Part shown: in pieces, positions 35,501 to 46,629 of the stretch | Layout of the letters: each line of letters begins with the position of its first letter | How positions within the stretch are numbered: the stretch's first letter is position 1 | Assembly: GCF_022201045.2 (NCBI RefSeq) | Contig: NC_068562.1 | Span: 3,968,001 to 4,032,000, forward strand | Reading direction: 5' to 3' | DNA: 64,000 nucleotides | DNA from: Citrus sinensis | Taxonomy: Eukaryota; Streptophyta; Magnoliopsida; Sapindales; Rutaceae | Position numbers and translations under genes: made by a program | The notes under the pieces: generated by a model | Told to the model about the DNA's origin: nothing | Databases searched by the model: none | What the model saw: the letters and a program-made list of their open reading frames with translations, nothing else

Positions 35501-38500
35501 CTGCTGTTCATGCCAAAAAACTCAAGCGAAAACAAGTATACTAAGTCGTGCTTTTTGTATTGATTAGGCTTAGGAAATTAAATCTTAAAGAATTATTGGA
35601 AAGTTTGTACTGTTTCTATTGCATATGTAACATGGCTTATATATTTTTACAAATTCCTATGAGTTCCTTTACTAATTGAGCTTCAGTATGGGTTACTTTC
35701 CACCCCTTTTTTAGCCAATTTGAGCATAACTGTCTAAATTTTTGTACTTGCCATTTGATGTTGGAAATGGTTTATGATTTAGGCCTGGAATTTAAATCTT
35801 TGTTGTTGGATTTCTTGATTGTTAACTGTCCTGAATTATACGGTGTAATTATCCCCAATATTTTGGAGCATTTTCACATCTGCCGAGGTAATATCCTGCA
35901 ACTAGCTTCGAAAGGTTGCAGAATTTTATCCTTATTATCCTAACACCTTACATTTGATCCTTCCCTCATCTTCTAGTTCGGGAGATTCGACAGCTCGTAT
36001 TTGGACAATTGCTGATGGGACCTCCAATGGTGGTGCACAAAATGGTCCTTTAAATGTTCTGGTGCTGAAGCATGTAAAAGGAAGAACAAATGAGAAGAGC
36101 AAGGATGTCACAACACTTGATTGGAATGTGAGTTCTGTCAGTCTTTTCCTAAGGTTTTTGACAACAGTTGTTTACTTTGCATTAGTTATTGTGAATATTC
36201 ATTTTCTTTGAACCAATAACCTTTTGTCAAGGTATCTACTCCGTGAAATTGGCCTTATTGTTGATAATTCTATTGTGCAAGAAATAACTTGTTTGCTTAC
36301 CTTTTTCCCCTTTGGCCTAAGACATAATTAGAAAGTTTAGTTGATGAGTTCCAATGAAATAAGAAACATCCCTGCCTAGAAAGCAATATTTGTAGCACAG
36401 AAATATCCCTGGCGCTGAATAAAGGAAAACTGGTCTACCTTATTCAATTTTCTTGCAGAAATTGCGTTGCTAGGAATTTGGTTATATATTTTATTATGCA
36501 ACTTTTTTTGTGATGGAACAATGTTTCAAAAATGGAAATACTGGTAATGGAGTTCAGCAAATTAGCCAATTTAATTCTGAATAACACTCACTTTGAAGTT
36601 AGTAAGTCAGTCTTGCATACAGTTAAGAGCTTGTTTGATTCAATTACTTGTGGAAAGGTAAATTTCAGCACTTAATTATTTTAAGTGTCTTTGATCTTGC
36701 ATTTGTTTTCAGCAATTACTTGAATTGTCTATTCACATTTATTTCAACAATTAATGTTTTAAGTTTGTATTCGATTATGGTGATGGAAGGGGTCCCAATG
36801 TTCCAATTCTCAGTATTCTTTGGTGTAATGGTGGCACTATGGGTGTGTAGTTGATGATGAAAATTTACAAAATAAAGCAAAACTTTTGCTGTCAACCGGA
36901 TGTATGCTTTTCTGAGAATAAATTGCTGCTCTCCTTAATCGATATTTGAACATCATGTTCTAATATTCTCCCTTCTTATGAAATTCTTTCTCTCTCTTAC
37001 TTGCGCTTTCTGTAGAAAATTGTTTTCCAGTTGTCATCTGGGATCCTAGATAGTGCGCCAATACCTGACTATATACTTTTCTTTCTCTTTTATGTGCAAT
37101 GGAAGAGTTCAAAATTTTTTGCTTACCTGAGTGCAGGGCGAGGGGACATTACTTGCGACTGGTTCATATGATGGCCAGGCAAGAATATGGAGTACAAATG
37201 GTAAGATGTTTTTACTATTGATATTGCATCGGTGGGTCATGGTGTTTCCAAAGTAATGAATCCTTTGCTGATCCTAAGATCCATCCTCATATCAATAATA
37301 ATGATGACTTAACCATTGTGCGGAGAAGATGGTTATTTAGGGACGAAACAAGTGGCTTGATGACACCTTCACTTTTTAATTCTTTTTGCGTTCTATATTC
37401 CACCCTCACCATTATGTTTTATGTCCTACGGCATTTGATGAGAAAGGAATATGTATAATTCCATTACCTCCATGTCCCCATTCTACCTACCAAACAAGTG
37501 GAAGCAAAGATGCTACTTTTTCATGTCATCTATTCCTTCTAAACATTAAGACTTAAGTATTGGCCAAAATAAAAGAAAATATATCTTTGTGATATAGTAC
37601 TCATAGTTACGTCAATCTTGCTTTTAGTTTAGTTTTTTTCCCCCTTTACTTTGGAGTCTGCAGCTCTCCTTATGGGTTGTCTTTTTAATTGATCTAGGCG
37701 ATCTGAAGTGTACCTTGAGTAAACATAAAGGACCCATATTTTCCCTTAAGTGGAACAAGAAGGGTGATTACCTTCTCACCGGAAGCTGTGATAAAACTGC
37801 AATAGTATGGGATGTGAAGACAGAGGAATGGAAACAGCAATTTGAATTTCATTCAGGTACGCTGTTTGACTACACTTTGAGTGTCCATGATGTATATCGG
37901 CATTACACTCATTTGTGTCGGGATTAAACCTTCATAATTTGTTCTTTTTAGGTCCAACGCTTGATGTTGACTGGCGCAATAATGTTTCATTTGCCACAAG
38001 CTCGACAGACAACATGATATATGTGTGTAAAATTGGGGAAAACCGCCCTATTAAAACTTTTGCAGGGCATCAGGTTTGATCTTGCATTCTACCCATCATT
38101 ATTCTGTCTTAAAACTTCAATGTCGTTACTGAAGTGATATTGTAATCTATTCTGCTTTTCCTCTTCAAGTAGAGTTGTCAAATTTGTGGTTTGCTTTATT
38201 TCAAATTCAATCTCTCTGGAATGCCCAATTCAAAGATGGTGCGTGTGTCTGAAGCTAAAACCCAATTGTGTGGTTCTGGTTAGCTGCCTTGCTACCAATC
38301 TTGTGTCATTACTACACTAATAGACAATGTCATGTATGGTATGCACAAGCATGTTTTAGGGATTGTCTGCTTCTGTGGACAGTTTGTTCTCCATTTTATA
38401 ATTCTGTTTGCAACTAATGCAAGTTTCTGTTACTATACGAAAGAAAAGAGAACGACTAAAAAAAGGAAATGATATCACTATGTTTATATATGTTTATATA

Positions 38501-41083
38501 TAGACAATGGTTTGTCTATGCAGTAAACTAAAAATTGAGTTAATTTTCTATGTAATAATTGGGTTGGTTAAGCAAATAAAGGTTGGCAGGTACAAAGGCT
38601 TGATTGGAGCATTCAGATACAATGGCTTGGGCATTTTTTCTTTAGATTAAATGGTTCCTAACTGGTGTTCTATTGTTTCTGGTGGATCAATGTTTTCATC
38701 AGATCAAAACAGATAAAACATATTTTGCATTGTGCGAGCCTTCCTATTGGGAACATTTTTACTCACTGGAGTGTAGATGTTTTAACTCGCTCACTGACAA
38801 ATTCTTTTGTTGAAATGCTGATGTTAAACTACAATTATGTTGAATGTCTGAAAAGTATTAAACCTTTGTAGGCCAAAATATTCATATTGAAACCATGTGA
38901 TGCTTTTTAAGCTAATCTTTTGAACTCTGCAATTTCAGGGTGAGGTTAACTGTGTTAAATGGGATCCAACAGGTTCGTTGTTGGCCTCTTGCTCAGATGA
39001 CGTCACTGCCAAGGTTATTTCTGCTACATTTCTCCTTAACTAATAATTTTCATTTGGCTACATGATGTAGTTCATTTTTTCACTGCCAACCATTCTGTTT
39101 TCATAAAGGGGAGCCTTGTTACATTAAGTATTTTGGCTCCAGTTGTTAGTTGGGCCAGTTGGGCACTAATAATTTCTCTTCCTAGCATTCTCTGAAGTTT
39201 GTTTTCTTATTGGATTTTCAGATATGGAACATGAAGCAGGACAAGTATGTTCATGATTTGAGAGAGCATTCCAAGGTACCACTGATATGTTAATTCCTCG
39301 ATCATTTCTTGTGCATATGTTCATACACGTGCATAATTGTTACCATTATATCGTAATAATTATGAATAATTGTGTTGCAGGAGATATATACTATCAGATG
39401 GAGTCCTACAGGATCAGGGACGAATAATCCTAACCAGCAATTGATCCTAGCGAGGTTAATACCATACTTTTTATATTGGATATGTTCTATATATTTTAAG
39501 TATTTTGCAACAACCGAACGAGCCAATTTACCACTACATTTGGCATGTAGTGACGTTGAATTGTGAAGAAAATGTAGTTTGACATCATTAAAATGTAGGT
39601 TGACATTGTACTGTAGATGATGTTTGTACAAAACTTAATTAGTTATAATTTATATCCATTGAATTTCACTGTTGTGTTATTACCGTTTTGATTACCTTTA
39701 GCATGTGTGTGAAAATTTCTCAATCATAGGAGGGTATGTATTCCTGATGTGTGTACTACTTTTTTGTGAATTTCGTACTACCAGTAAGTGCTATCTGTGT
39801 TAGCTGAGCAGGCACTTGTATTGGAAAGTCAATCATATTTATTGATTTGGAAATCTCTGACTCTTGCAATTGATTCTTTTGCATAAATGTAGTTTGCTGT
39901 CTCTTGTTCTATATATTTTAAGTATTTTGCAACAACCGAACGAGCCAATTTACCACTACATTTGGCATGTAGTGACGTTGAATTGTGAAGAAAATGTAGT
40001 TTGACATCATTAAAATGTAGGTTGACATTGTACTGTAGATGATGCTTGTACAAAACTTAATTAGTTATAATTTATATCCATTGAATTTCACTGTTGTGTT
40101 ATTACCGTTTTGATTACCTTTAGCATGTGTGTGAAAATTTCTCAATCATAGGAGGGTATGTATTCCTGATGTGTGTACTACTTTTTTGTGAATTTCGTAC
40201 TACCAGTAAGTGCTATCTGTGTTAGCTGAGCAGGCACTTGTATTGGAAAGTCAATCATATTTATTGATTTGGAAATCTCTGACTGTTGCAATTGATTCTT
40301 TTGCATAAATGTAGTTTGCTGTCTCTTGATTGAGGAAAGCTGACGTGCTTTTCATATATTTGGAGTGAAATGAAGACTTCCAATGTGGAGATGTTGACAT
40401 TGTTATACGTATATAGTATTAGTTATATAAAACGTGCACACACATATTAAAATATAACTAGAGGTGCAATATTTTATTATTACAATTGTATTTCTTACAT
40501 GCTATAGTTTTGTTTTTATGCAGTGCTTCTTTCGACTCTACAGTAAAGCTTTGGGATGTAGAGCTAGGGAAACTCCTCTACAGTTTGAATGGACACAGGT
40601 ACATTAACTTATGGCTTCTTTGTATGTGAGCAACTAGGGAGATTGGTAATCAATAATGTTTTTATTATCAATAATAGGTCTTATAAACGTTGATAATGGA
40701 ATAAGTCATTACTTTAGTTCTACTGGTTCTTTTGAGATGAAATCACAAGCAATTTGGATTTGTTTAAGTCTTGGATCCAAATCTCTTTAGCCCACTTTCC
40801 TTGTTTTCTGATGAATGATGATTGTGGTTGTTTCTAACAAATGCGTGGATATTAAATCATCAGGGAACCTGTGTACTCGCTCGCATTTAGCCCTAATGGG
40901 GAGTATTTAGCAAGTGGATCTCTTGATAAATCCATGCACATCTGGTCACTGAAGGAAGGAAAGATTGTGAAGACGTACACTGGCAATGGCGGTATATTTG
41001 AAGTATGTTGGAATAAGGAAGGTGACAAGATTGCTGCCTGTTTCGCCAACCATACAGTTTGTGTTTTGGACTTCAGAATGTGA
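32514..41083 (+). CDS. HOS15: HOS15-like LisH/WD40 repeat protein (TBL1 type)
   Basis: Fourteen exons, all with consistent phase: 32514-32574, 33560-33705, 33829-34177, 34946-35040, 35144-35190, 35977-36127, 37137-37200, 37698-37856, 37952-38073, 38939-39013, 39222-39275, 39381-39454, 40524-40598 and 40864-41083. They encode 563 residues. A LisH dimerisation motif ([25 protein letters not shown]) opens the protein. A long Lys/Glu/Arg/Asp-rich linker (about residues 95-165) follows, then a C-terminal array of WD40 repeats (for example TARIW, QARIWST, TAIVWDV, AKIWNM, VKLWDVE, MHIWSLK). It closes with CVLDFRM. This is the TBL1/HOS15 family. Arabidopsis HOS15 is nuclear, works with histone deacetylases and a CUL4 ubiquitin ligase, and affects cold response and flowering. 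The product is about 50 residues shorter than Arabidopsis HOS15, as I recall it, mostly in the charged linker. It converges with the PPR gene downstream. Confidence 0.93.
39484..40327. repeat. Recent 422-bp tandem duplication in HOS15 intron 12
   Basis: Positions 39484-39905 are repeated at 39906-40327 with a period of 422 bp. I found only two differences by eye (T/C in GATGATGTTTG against GATGATGCTTG, and C/G in GACTCTTGC against GACTGTTGC). Both copies lie inside the intron before exon 13, so the protein is not changed. Confidence 0.92.
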
Positions 41084-41687
41084 AGATCTCAATGATGTTG
41101 GGACTCAGATGTCCTCCAACCTTGTTGGAAATGTGGGAAGCTGTTCCTGCTTCTTTAACATTCAGTCTTATAACTATTGGGTAGATTTTACATTGCCTAG
41201 TAGATTAGGTGTAGGCATTAATTATTAATTCTGATTTGTTGTAAGTTTCAAGTGACGGCTCACTTAGTTGTCAACGGGATGTTGTCCTTTAGGGTATGAA
41301 TTGGTAACAAATTGTGTACAGAATTATTTGTGCGGATTTCATTAACTTATGACTCGGTGTTCTTTTAAATCCTTTTCTTCTTTGTCTTCTCGTCCCAAGT
41401 TTAGTGGTAGCTTGTATAATTTGAGTTTAAATGGTATGAATTAGTTGAAAGAATTAAAGAAATTATATGTCATATGATCTGAGCTTGTTTTGAGCACCGG
41501 ATCAATGGTCAGCAATTGTTTTATGTGGGTCCTTAGCAATTGCTGACCATTGATCCGGTGCTCGGGACAAGCTCGTATCAACATCGGATCCGTTTACCTC
41601 AAATCTCAATACTTCGTTAGTTGAATAATGACTTCACAACATAAAGTATAGACATGGTATTAAGAGTAAAATAGGGCTTCGTTAGAA
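41084..41687. other. Convergent 3' region of the HOS15-like and PPR genes
   Basis: About 600 bases hold both 3' UTRs. The main structure is a strong inverted repeat at 41481-41574. No further gene is seen. Confidence 0.5.
41481..41574. repeat. Inverted repeat (fold-back hairpin) between convergent genes
   Basis: A perfect 27-bp arm (41492-41518, starting GAGCACCGGATCAATGG) is repeated in reverse complement at 41537-41563 around an 18-base loop. After a 3-base mismatch the pairing goes on for 8 more bases (GAGCTTGT at 41481-41488 with ACAAGCTC at 41567-41574). It could be a small fold-back MITE or act at the 3' ends of both transcripts. Confidence 0.9.
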
Positions 41688-43556
41688 TCACCAATAATCT
41701 CCGCAAGAACAAGTACCATTCACAAAGTGGTGAAATCGGTTTCTATCCCTCATCATGATCTTACGTCCTGTGAACTTCGAGATAAGTTTGAACACAGCGT
41801 GACAATCAGGACAAACGCGGAGGTTCTTCACAATCTTTATTGAAGTACCTGGTTGAGTACTAATTAGTCCAAAAGCAACGGCCAGTTTCTCACTGTGAAC
41901 TTCAAGGGAGTTTTGTTTCTGCTTCTCCCCAATATCATGCAACACAATCTGCGTCTGCAGTATGTAACCCTCTGCCTTAAGCCAACCATTGATCTCCTCC
42001 AACATCATATAGATCTCTTTGCTCTTTGGATGCCTCAAATCTCCAGCAAGGAACTCATGTACTTTGTTGCTCAATTCGATTGAGCTACAACCGGGCTCCT
42101 TCTGCACTCCTTTCTCCTTCATCAAGGTCCTCACCCTTGCCACTCCGTCCCAGTTACCAATTGCAGCATAGATGTTGGACAGAAGAACATATGTCCCCGA
42201 ATTTGCAAGATTTTGGCTAATAAGATACTCTGCAATTTTCTCTCCTAAAGCAATATTACCATGAAGCCTACAAGCTCCAAGCAAAGTCCCCAACAAAACT
42301 GAATCCGGTTCAATCTTCATATCCATAACAAGCTTGTATGCTTCTTCTATTTGCCCGGCACGACTAAGAAGATTCACCATGCAACCATAATGTTCAACTT
42401 TTGGTTCAATTGCGTACTCATCTTTCATTGTATTGAAAAATCTCCTTCCCTCATTAACCAAACCAGCATGAGCACAGGCACTAAGAAGACCGATAAAGGT
42501 TATATCACTAGGCTTCAGTCTAATCCTACACATTTCATTGAACAATTGTAATGCATCTTTACCAAATCCATGCATTGCATATCCTACAATCATTGAATTC
42601 CAAACAACAACATCTTTGTCATTAACCCGATCAAAAACCAGACGTGCATCCTTTAAGCTGCCACATTTACTGTACATATTGATAAGAGCAGTACCCACTT
42701 GAACATTAACCTTTATATTCCTGCTATTCTCAATATACGAATGAATCCACCTACCAGACTCCAAAGCACCAATCTGCCCACAAGCAGATAACACAGCCAC
42801 AGCAGTCACTTCATTAGGCTCCACTTTTTCCGCCAACATTCGTCTAAACAACACTAAAGCCTCATTAGCCAACCCGTGTTGTGCATACCCATCAATCATC
42901 ACGTTCCAACAAACAACATCCTTTTCTTCCATGTCGTCAAACAACACTCTCGCTGCAGCAACCTCCCCTTGTTTCGCGTAACAAGTCAACATCGTTGTTA
43001 GAGAAACCAAACTCCTCTGAGGCATAGTTGCAAACAGTTTCTCCGCGGACAAAACGTCACCTCCCCTTGCATACAAATCAACTAGACTTGTGCTCACGTA
43101 TAAATCCTTATCTAAACTGAACTTCACCGTCTGCGAGTGAAGTGCTTGTCCGGGTTTCAACGGACAAGATATTAGAGCAGACGAAAAAGTGAACGCATTC
43201 GGTTCAATATTGTCAATGAGCATTTGGGAGTAGTAGAAAAGGGCTTGTTCGTAAGAATTGCGCTGCGCATGACAGTGAATGATTGCCGTGTAAATGAAGA
43301 CATTCTTTTTATGGGTTTGATGAAAGAGAGTGATAGAGTAGTCGAGGCGGTTGAGCGAGGAGTAAGCGCGGAGGAGATGGAAGTTAATGAGGGGCTCGGT
43401 GTGAAGGTTATGGCGGTAGAGAACAGCGTGGATTCTGAGGACATCGCTGATTGATTTGCAGTTCGAGATTACGCCGGCGAGTCTGTTTGGTGGTGGAAGG
43501 CGGTGGGCTGCCGTGTGTGGTGGCGGTGTAGCCTGTGTAGTGGCGAAAATAGACAT
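41688..43556 (-). CDS. ELI1: PLS-class pentatricopeptide repeat protein with E and DYW domains (ELI1-like)
   Basis: A single exon encodes 622 residues. The first roughly 30 residues are rich in Thr, Pro and Ala and look like an organelle transit peptide. PPR motifs fill residues 40-450, with typical blocks such as VVCWNVMIDGYAQHGLANEA and VVVWNSMIVGYAMHG. The E/E+ region and a complete DYW domain follow: HSEKLAVAF (HxE deaminase signature), CPDCH (zinc ligands) and the terminal CSCGDYW. DYW proteins bind organelle transcripts in sequence-specific fashion and carry out C-to-U editing. Length, intron absence and position beside the CYP81 cluster match Arabidopsis ELI1 (At4g37380), a chloroplast editing factor. 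The edited site here is not known. The gene is head-to-head with the LYR gene and convergent with HOS15. Confidence 0.92.
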   Translation of the reverse strand: MSIFATTQATPPPHTAAHRLPPPNRLAGVISNCKSISDVLRIHAVLYRHNLHTEPLINFHLLRAYSSLNRLDYSITLFHQTHKKNVFIYTAIIHCHAQRNSYEQALFYYSQMLIDNIEPNAFTFSSALISCPLKPGQALHSQTVKFSLDKDLYVSTSLVDLYARGGDVLSAEKLFATMPQRSLVSLTTMLTCYAKQGEVAAARVLFDDMEEKDVVCWNVMIDGYAQHGLANEALVLFRRMLAEKVEPNEVTAVAVLSACGQIGALESGRWIHSYIENSRNIKVNVQVGTALINMYSKCGSLKDARLVFDRVNDKDVVVWNSMIVGYAMHGFGKDALQLFNEMCRIRLKPSDITFIGLLSACAHAGLVNEGRRFFNTMKDEYAIEPKVEHYGCMVNLLSRAGQIEEAYKLVMDMKIEPDSVLLGTLLGACRLHGNIALGEKIAEYLISQNLANSGTYVLLSNIYAAIGNWDGVARVRTLMKEKGVQKEPGCSSIELSNKVHEFLAGDLRHPKSKEIYMMLEEINGWLKAEGYILQTQIVLHDIGEKQKQNSLEVHSEKLAVAFGLISTQPGTSIKIVKNLRVCPDCHAVFKLISKFTGRKIMMRDRNRFHHFVNGTCSCGDYW

Positions 43557-43983
43557 GACTGTCGTTGCCTCGTTGCTGGGTTTTCACTTTTCAGAAGGCT
43601 TGGAGCCATCCTATTACCTATAGGCTGCGAATTTTTGTGTAACTTGTGATTTTGTTTAATTGTTTGTGCGTGGGCCAGCACCCAGTAGGCACTAACGAGG
43701 GCATTTACGGAATTTGATCTTCATTCTGTGTTAGAATTCCAAATGTTATGGCTTCGTGTTAGTGAAAAACCTTTAGCACAGGGTTACAATTTTTACACAA
43801 ACACATGCTCTCTCCCTCGCCGACCGCCCACTGTGTGAGCTGCCACTAATCGTAGAGACGTGGAGGTTTGATCTGCTTCTTAATCTTCACTAATCATTTG
43901 CTGATCTAATAGTTTTTACGTAATGATTTGAGTTAATTTTTCTCAGCTAAAGTTTGAAAGAACAGAGTAAAACTTGGGAAAAT
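43557..43983. promoter_or_regulatory. Bidirectional promoter region between PPR and LYR genes
   Basis: The two start codons are 427 bases apart and point away from each other. A site II element (TGGGCC, 43671-43676) lies inside. No TATA box is obvious. Both products are predicted to go to organelles, for which such TATA-less, site II promoters are usual. Confidence 0.6.
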
Positions 43984-45911
43984 ATGCCGTCTCTCCAAAC
44001 AGCGTTGCCTCCTGAACTTGCCAACAACGTTATTAGAGTTAAGTATCTATCATTTCCTTGGTTTTAAGATCACAACACATCTTATTTATAGTCGCACTCT
44101 CGGATGAATCTATATTTTATTTATTAATTAATTTACATGAACAAAATTTCAGCTTTACCGAGAGTGCCTTCGAAGAGCTAAATACATTGGTCATCAGGTA
44201 AACGCATGTTCTCCCTGTAAATTAACCATTGATTGGAAATAAGCTTATGTATCTTTCTAATGGGTCTGTGGAGAAGTTAATTATTCACATGGGTCCAGTA
44301 TTCACAATGAGATTTTACATGTTCTTGGGAGAGTGTGGTATTTCGAGGAGTTAGTTCAATTGTTTGATGAAATGTCTGAAAGCTTGTGAACGAGAGAACT
44401 TACAGATTCTTGCTTATTAGATATGGAGCTGTATTAGTGTTTTTAATAAGAGGAAAGATTTTGTAATGTGTTATATAGTATAAGCATGTTGAAGCTGCAA
44501 ATCATTTTTTGAGTCTAGGAAGAATGACCGTTTTGATATAAAGGCAAGTAATATTTTCTTCAGTGGATGGCGTGTGTTAGAGAACATGCATGAGTCAAAT
44601 AGGATTTCAAAGGATATAATTTCATCTCAGTGTGAGTCAGAAATGTTTAGTTTAGTTAACCAATAAAGAAAAATTGGGATGGGAATGAGGTTGTTCCAGA
44701 AATTTGGGAGGAACATGTGGCAATTTGCAATTGTATCATTCATGCACTTCAATTTAAGAAGAGAATTCATGAAGCTTTGGATGTTCTTAAGGAGATGAGT
44801 GAGCAAGGTTGTCTCCTAAATGTCATGAATTGCAACTTGCTTATCAAGCATCTGCAGGAGATTTGGATGGAAAACTTTTACAAGCTTTTGAAACCTGAGG
44901 TAGCTCCTAGGCTTAGGAGGGAATGGAGAAAAATGAATACATAATGAGTGATGATCATGTTACCATTTGACTCAGAAGTTATGTGTGAACTGGTGATATA
45001 GGTATTCAGGAATTTGTGGGAATGACGATTGTTATGGTAAAAGTTAAATATTAGGTGGTATGTGAGTGGCAAATATATGAAGTGCATATTGTTACAAGTT
45101 CTTCGGTCAGTGATCCATGCTTTATCATTTCTCAAACTTGTCTGGGAATTTAATCGTGTCAGTTCAAGTGTTGAATGCTGTACTATTTACCAGACTGTAA
45201 GTTATTATGTGAAGTCCTTTAAAGACATATGAGACCATGCTTGAATTTGTTGCATACTTTACTCCTTTGTCCATGCTTCTTTCCTGGCTGAGGGGTTGTT
45301 TTCTATTCCTAAGGATAATTTGCATGGTTGGCAATGTTTCCATTTACTAGCCTTTCCTTGTAGAATTTTATTAATTTTCTTCATTTCCAAGCAGTTTTTG
45401 AAATTAACTCTGTACCTTGCTCATTTAATGATGCAGAAACATAATACAGAGCTTCTTGTTAATATGGTGAGGCAGCAATTTAAAAGGAACAAGCATGAGA
45501 CTGATCCAGAGAAGATTCAGAAGATGAAGGATGAGTAAGTTTCAGCTCTGTCTGTTTCTAATTATTTAAAATGGCAAGGATGTATGTTCCCAACACACGG
45601 CATTATCTTTTAGCTCTTCTCTTTTACACTGGGCAGTTTCTTGTCACATACTTCTCTTTTTCTTCCACTTTTTCCAGTTCTTGTGTAAAATTAAAAGGCT
45701 GAAAAGCATGTCCTTTTGTAATAATGATTTTCTTTTTCTTTTTTCTCTCTATTTGATCTGATTTTCCCATAAATTTTCTTTTCTAAGTTTTGCCGGCAAA
45801 AATCAAGGTAATTATGTCTTTGTGGTTTGCAGTGCTGCAAGGGGACTTATAAACCATATACTATATGAATCTGAGAGATTGTCTGGTCGTAAATTCAGCA
45901 AGAGTTCCTGA
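43984..45911 (+). CDS. LYR-motif (Complex1_LYR) mitochondrial protein
   Basis: Four exons (43984-44037, 44153-44197, 45437-45534, 45833-45911) give 91 residues, beginning MPSLQTALPPEL. The LYR tripeptide opens exon 2 (LYRECLRRA), and a conserved Phe-containing stretch follows in exon 3 (MVRQQFKRNKHETDPEKI). The end reads AARGLINHILYESERLSGRK. LYR proteins are small helical adaptors that, with acyl carrier protein, assist assembly of respiratory complexes or Fe-S enzymes in mitochondria. This one resembles the plant LYRM9-like type (Arabidopsis At3g19508, from memory). Which complex it serves cannot be told. Intron 2 is 1,239 bases and contains a PPR pseudogene on the same strand. It shares a divergent promoter with the PPR-DYW gene. 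Confidence 0.88.
44280..45040 (+). pseudogene. P-type PPR pseudogene inside intron 2 of the LYR gene
   Basis: In shifting frames one reads PPR-like blocks: SIHNEILHVLGRVWYFEEL, LFDEMSES, then AICNCIIHALQFKKRIHEAL with KEMSEQGCLLNVMNCNLLIK, and downstream MEKNEYIMSDDH. These look like a P-class PPR protein, not the PLS/DYW gene nearby. Several stops and frameshifts break it. It has no visible introns and lies within the 1.2-kb intron, so it is most easily explained as an inserted copy or a captured fragment. A poly(A) tail or target duplication was not found. Confidence 0.75.
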
Positions 45912-46629
45912 TGCTGTTTTGGATTCTTCGTTTTCTCATATGTCGGTTTTCATGTATCTTCCGAAGTTTTAGCAGTTTACTAATTAATAAAAAGAGTAGA
46001 GACTTGACCGTCCACAGTTCTTCACCTATGGCAAGAGAAAGAAGAGAGCTCGTGGAAGCTTATCAAACAGGAAGCAAATAGCTTGTAATGGATAATGCCT
46101 TTATATTCCTTTATAAAATAACATGCCAATTTTTTCACCATTTTAACTGTGCTTCCTTCCTTCCAGCCAAGGGTAAAAGTACATGTTCCACAACTCTATT
46201 GATAGAGTTTTCTTAGCAGCGGGCACCTCATCCGTTCATATTCATCTAAAAAATTCTCGATAGAATTTTTGACCCCTACAATTTTTAGCAACCCCCTTTT
46301 TTAATTAGCCGGAGAATGGTGTTGGAATCATGATCGTGAATTGATGGGTATAATGTTCCAATTTTTCCAAACGGTTATAATAACTACCCGACCCCAGGCC
46401 CATTCAAGTTGGGCCAGAATCACTCAGAGTCAGCCTTCTTTGAAGCTGCCAGCAGCCTTAGTGAGAGACAGTTAGGGGCTCCCGCCTCCCCTTCGACCGA
46501 CCAACGGAGTCGAAAACGCTGTCGTTTATAATAGGCTTTAAATCCATCTGCCTAAAATAAATTGAAGGACTTGAAAGTTAAACCGACGACGCATCATTCA
46601 TCAAATTCAACTGGCAGCAGCAAGAAGGA
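45912..46629. promoter_or_regulatory. LYR 3' region and NFD6-like promoter with paired site II elements
   Basis: GGCCCA (46397-46402) and TGGGCC (46410-46415) form an inverted pair about 220 bases before the NFD6-like ATG. This fits a TCP-controlled housekeeping or organelle-protein promoter. The left part holds the 3' UTR of the LYR gene. No further gene is seen. Confidence 0.5.

Noticed and set aside
39302-40053. Two near-identical small proteins on the minus strand
   Set aside because: They are created by the 422-bp intron duplication of the HOS15-like gene; no family resemblance.
39484-40327. CRISPR-like or satellite array
   Set aside because: Only two copies of a long unit, in an intron; a simple tandem duplication.
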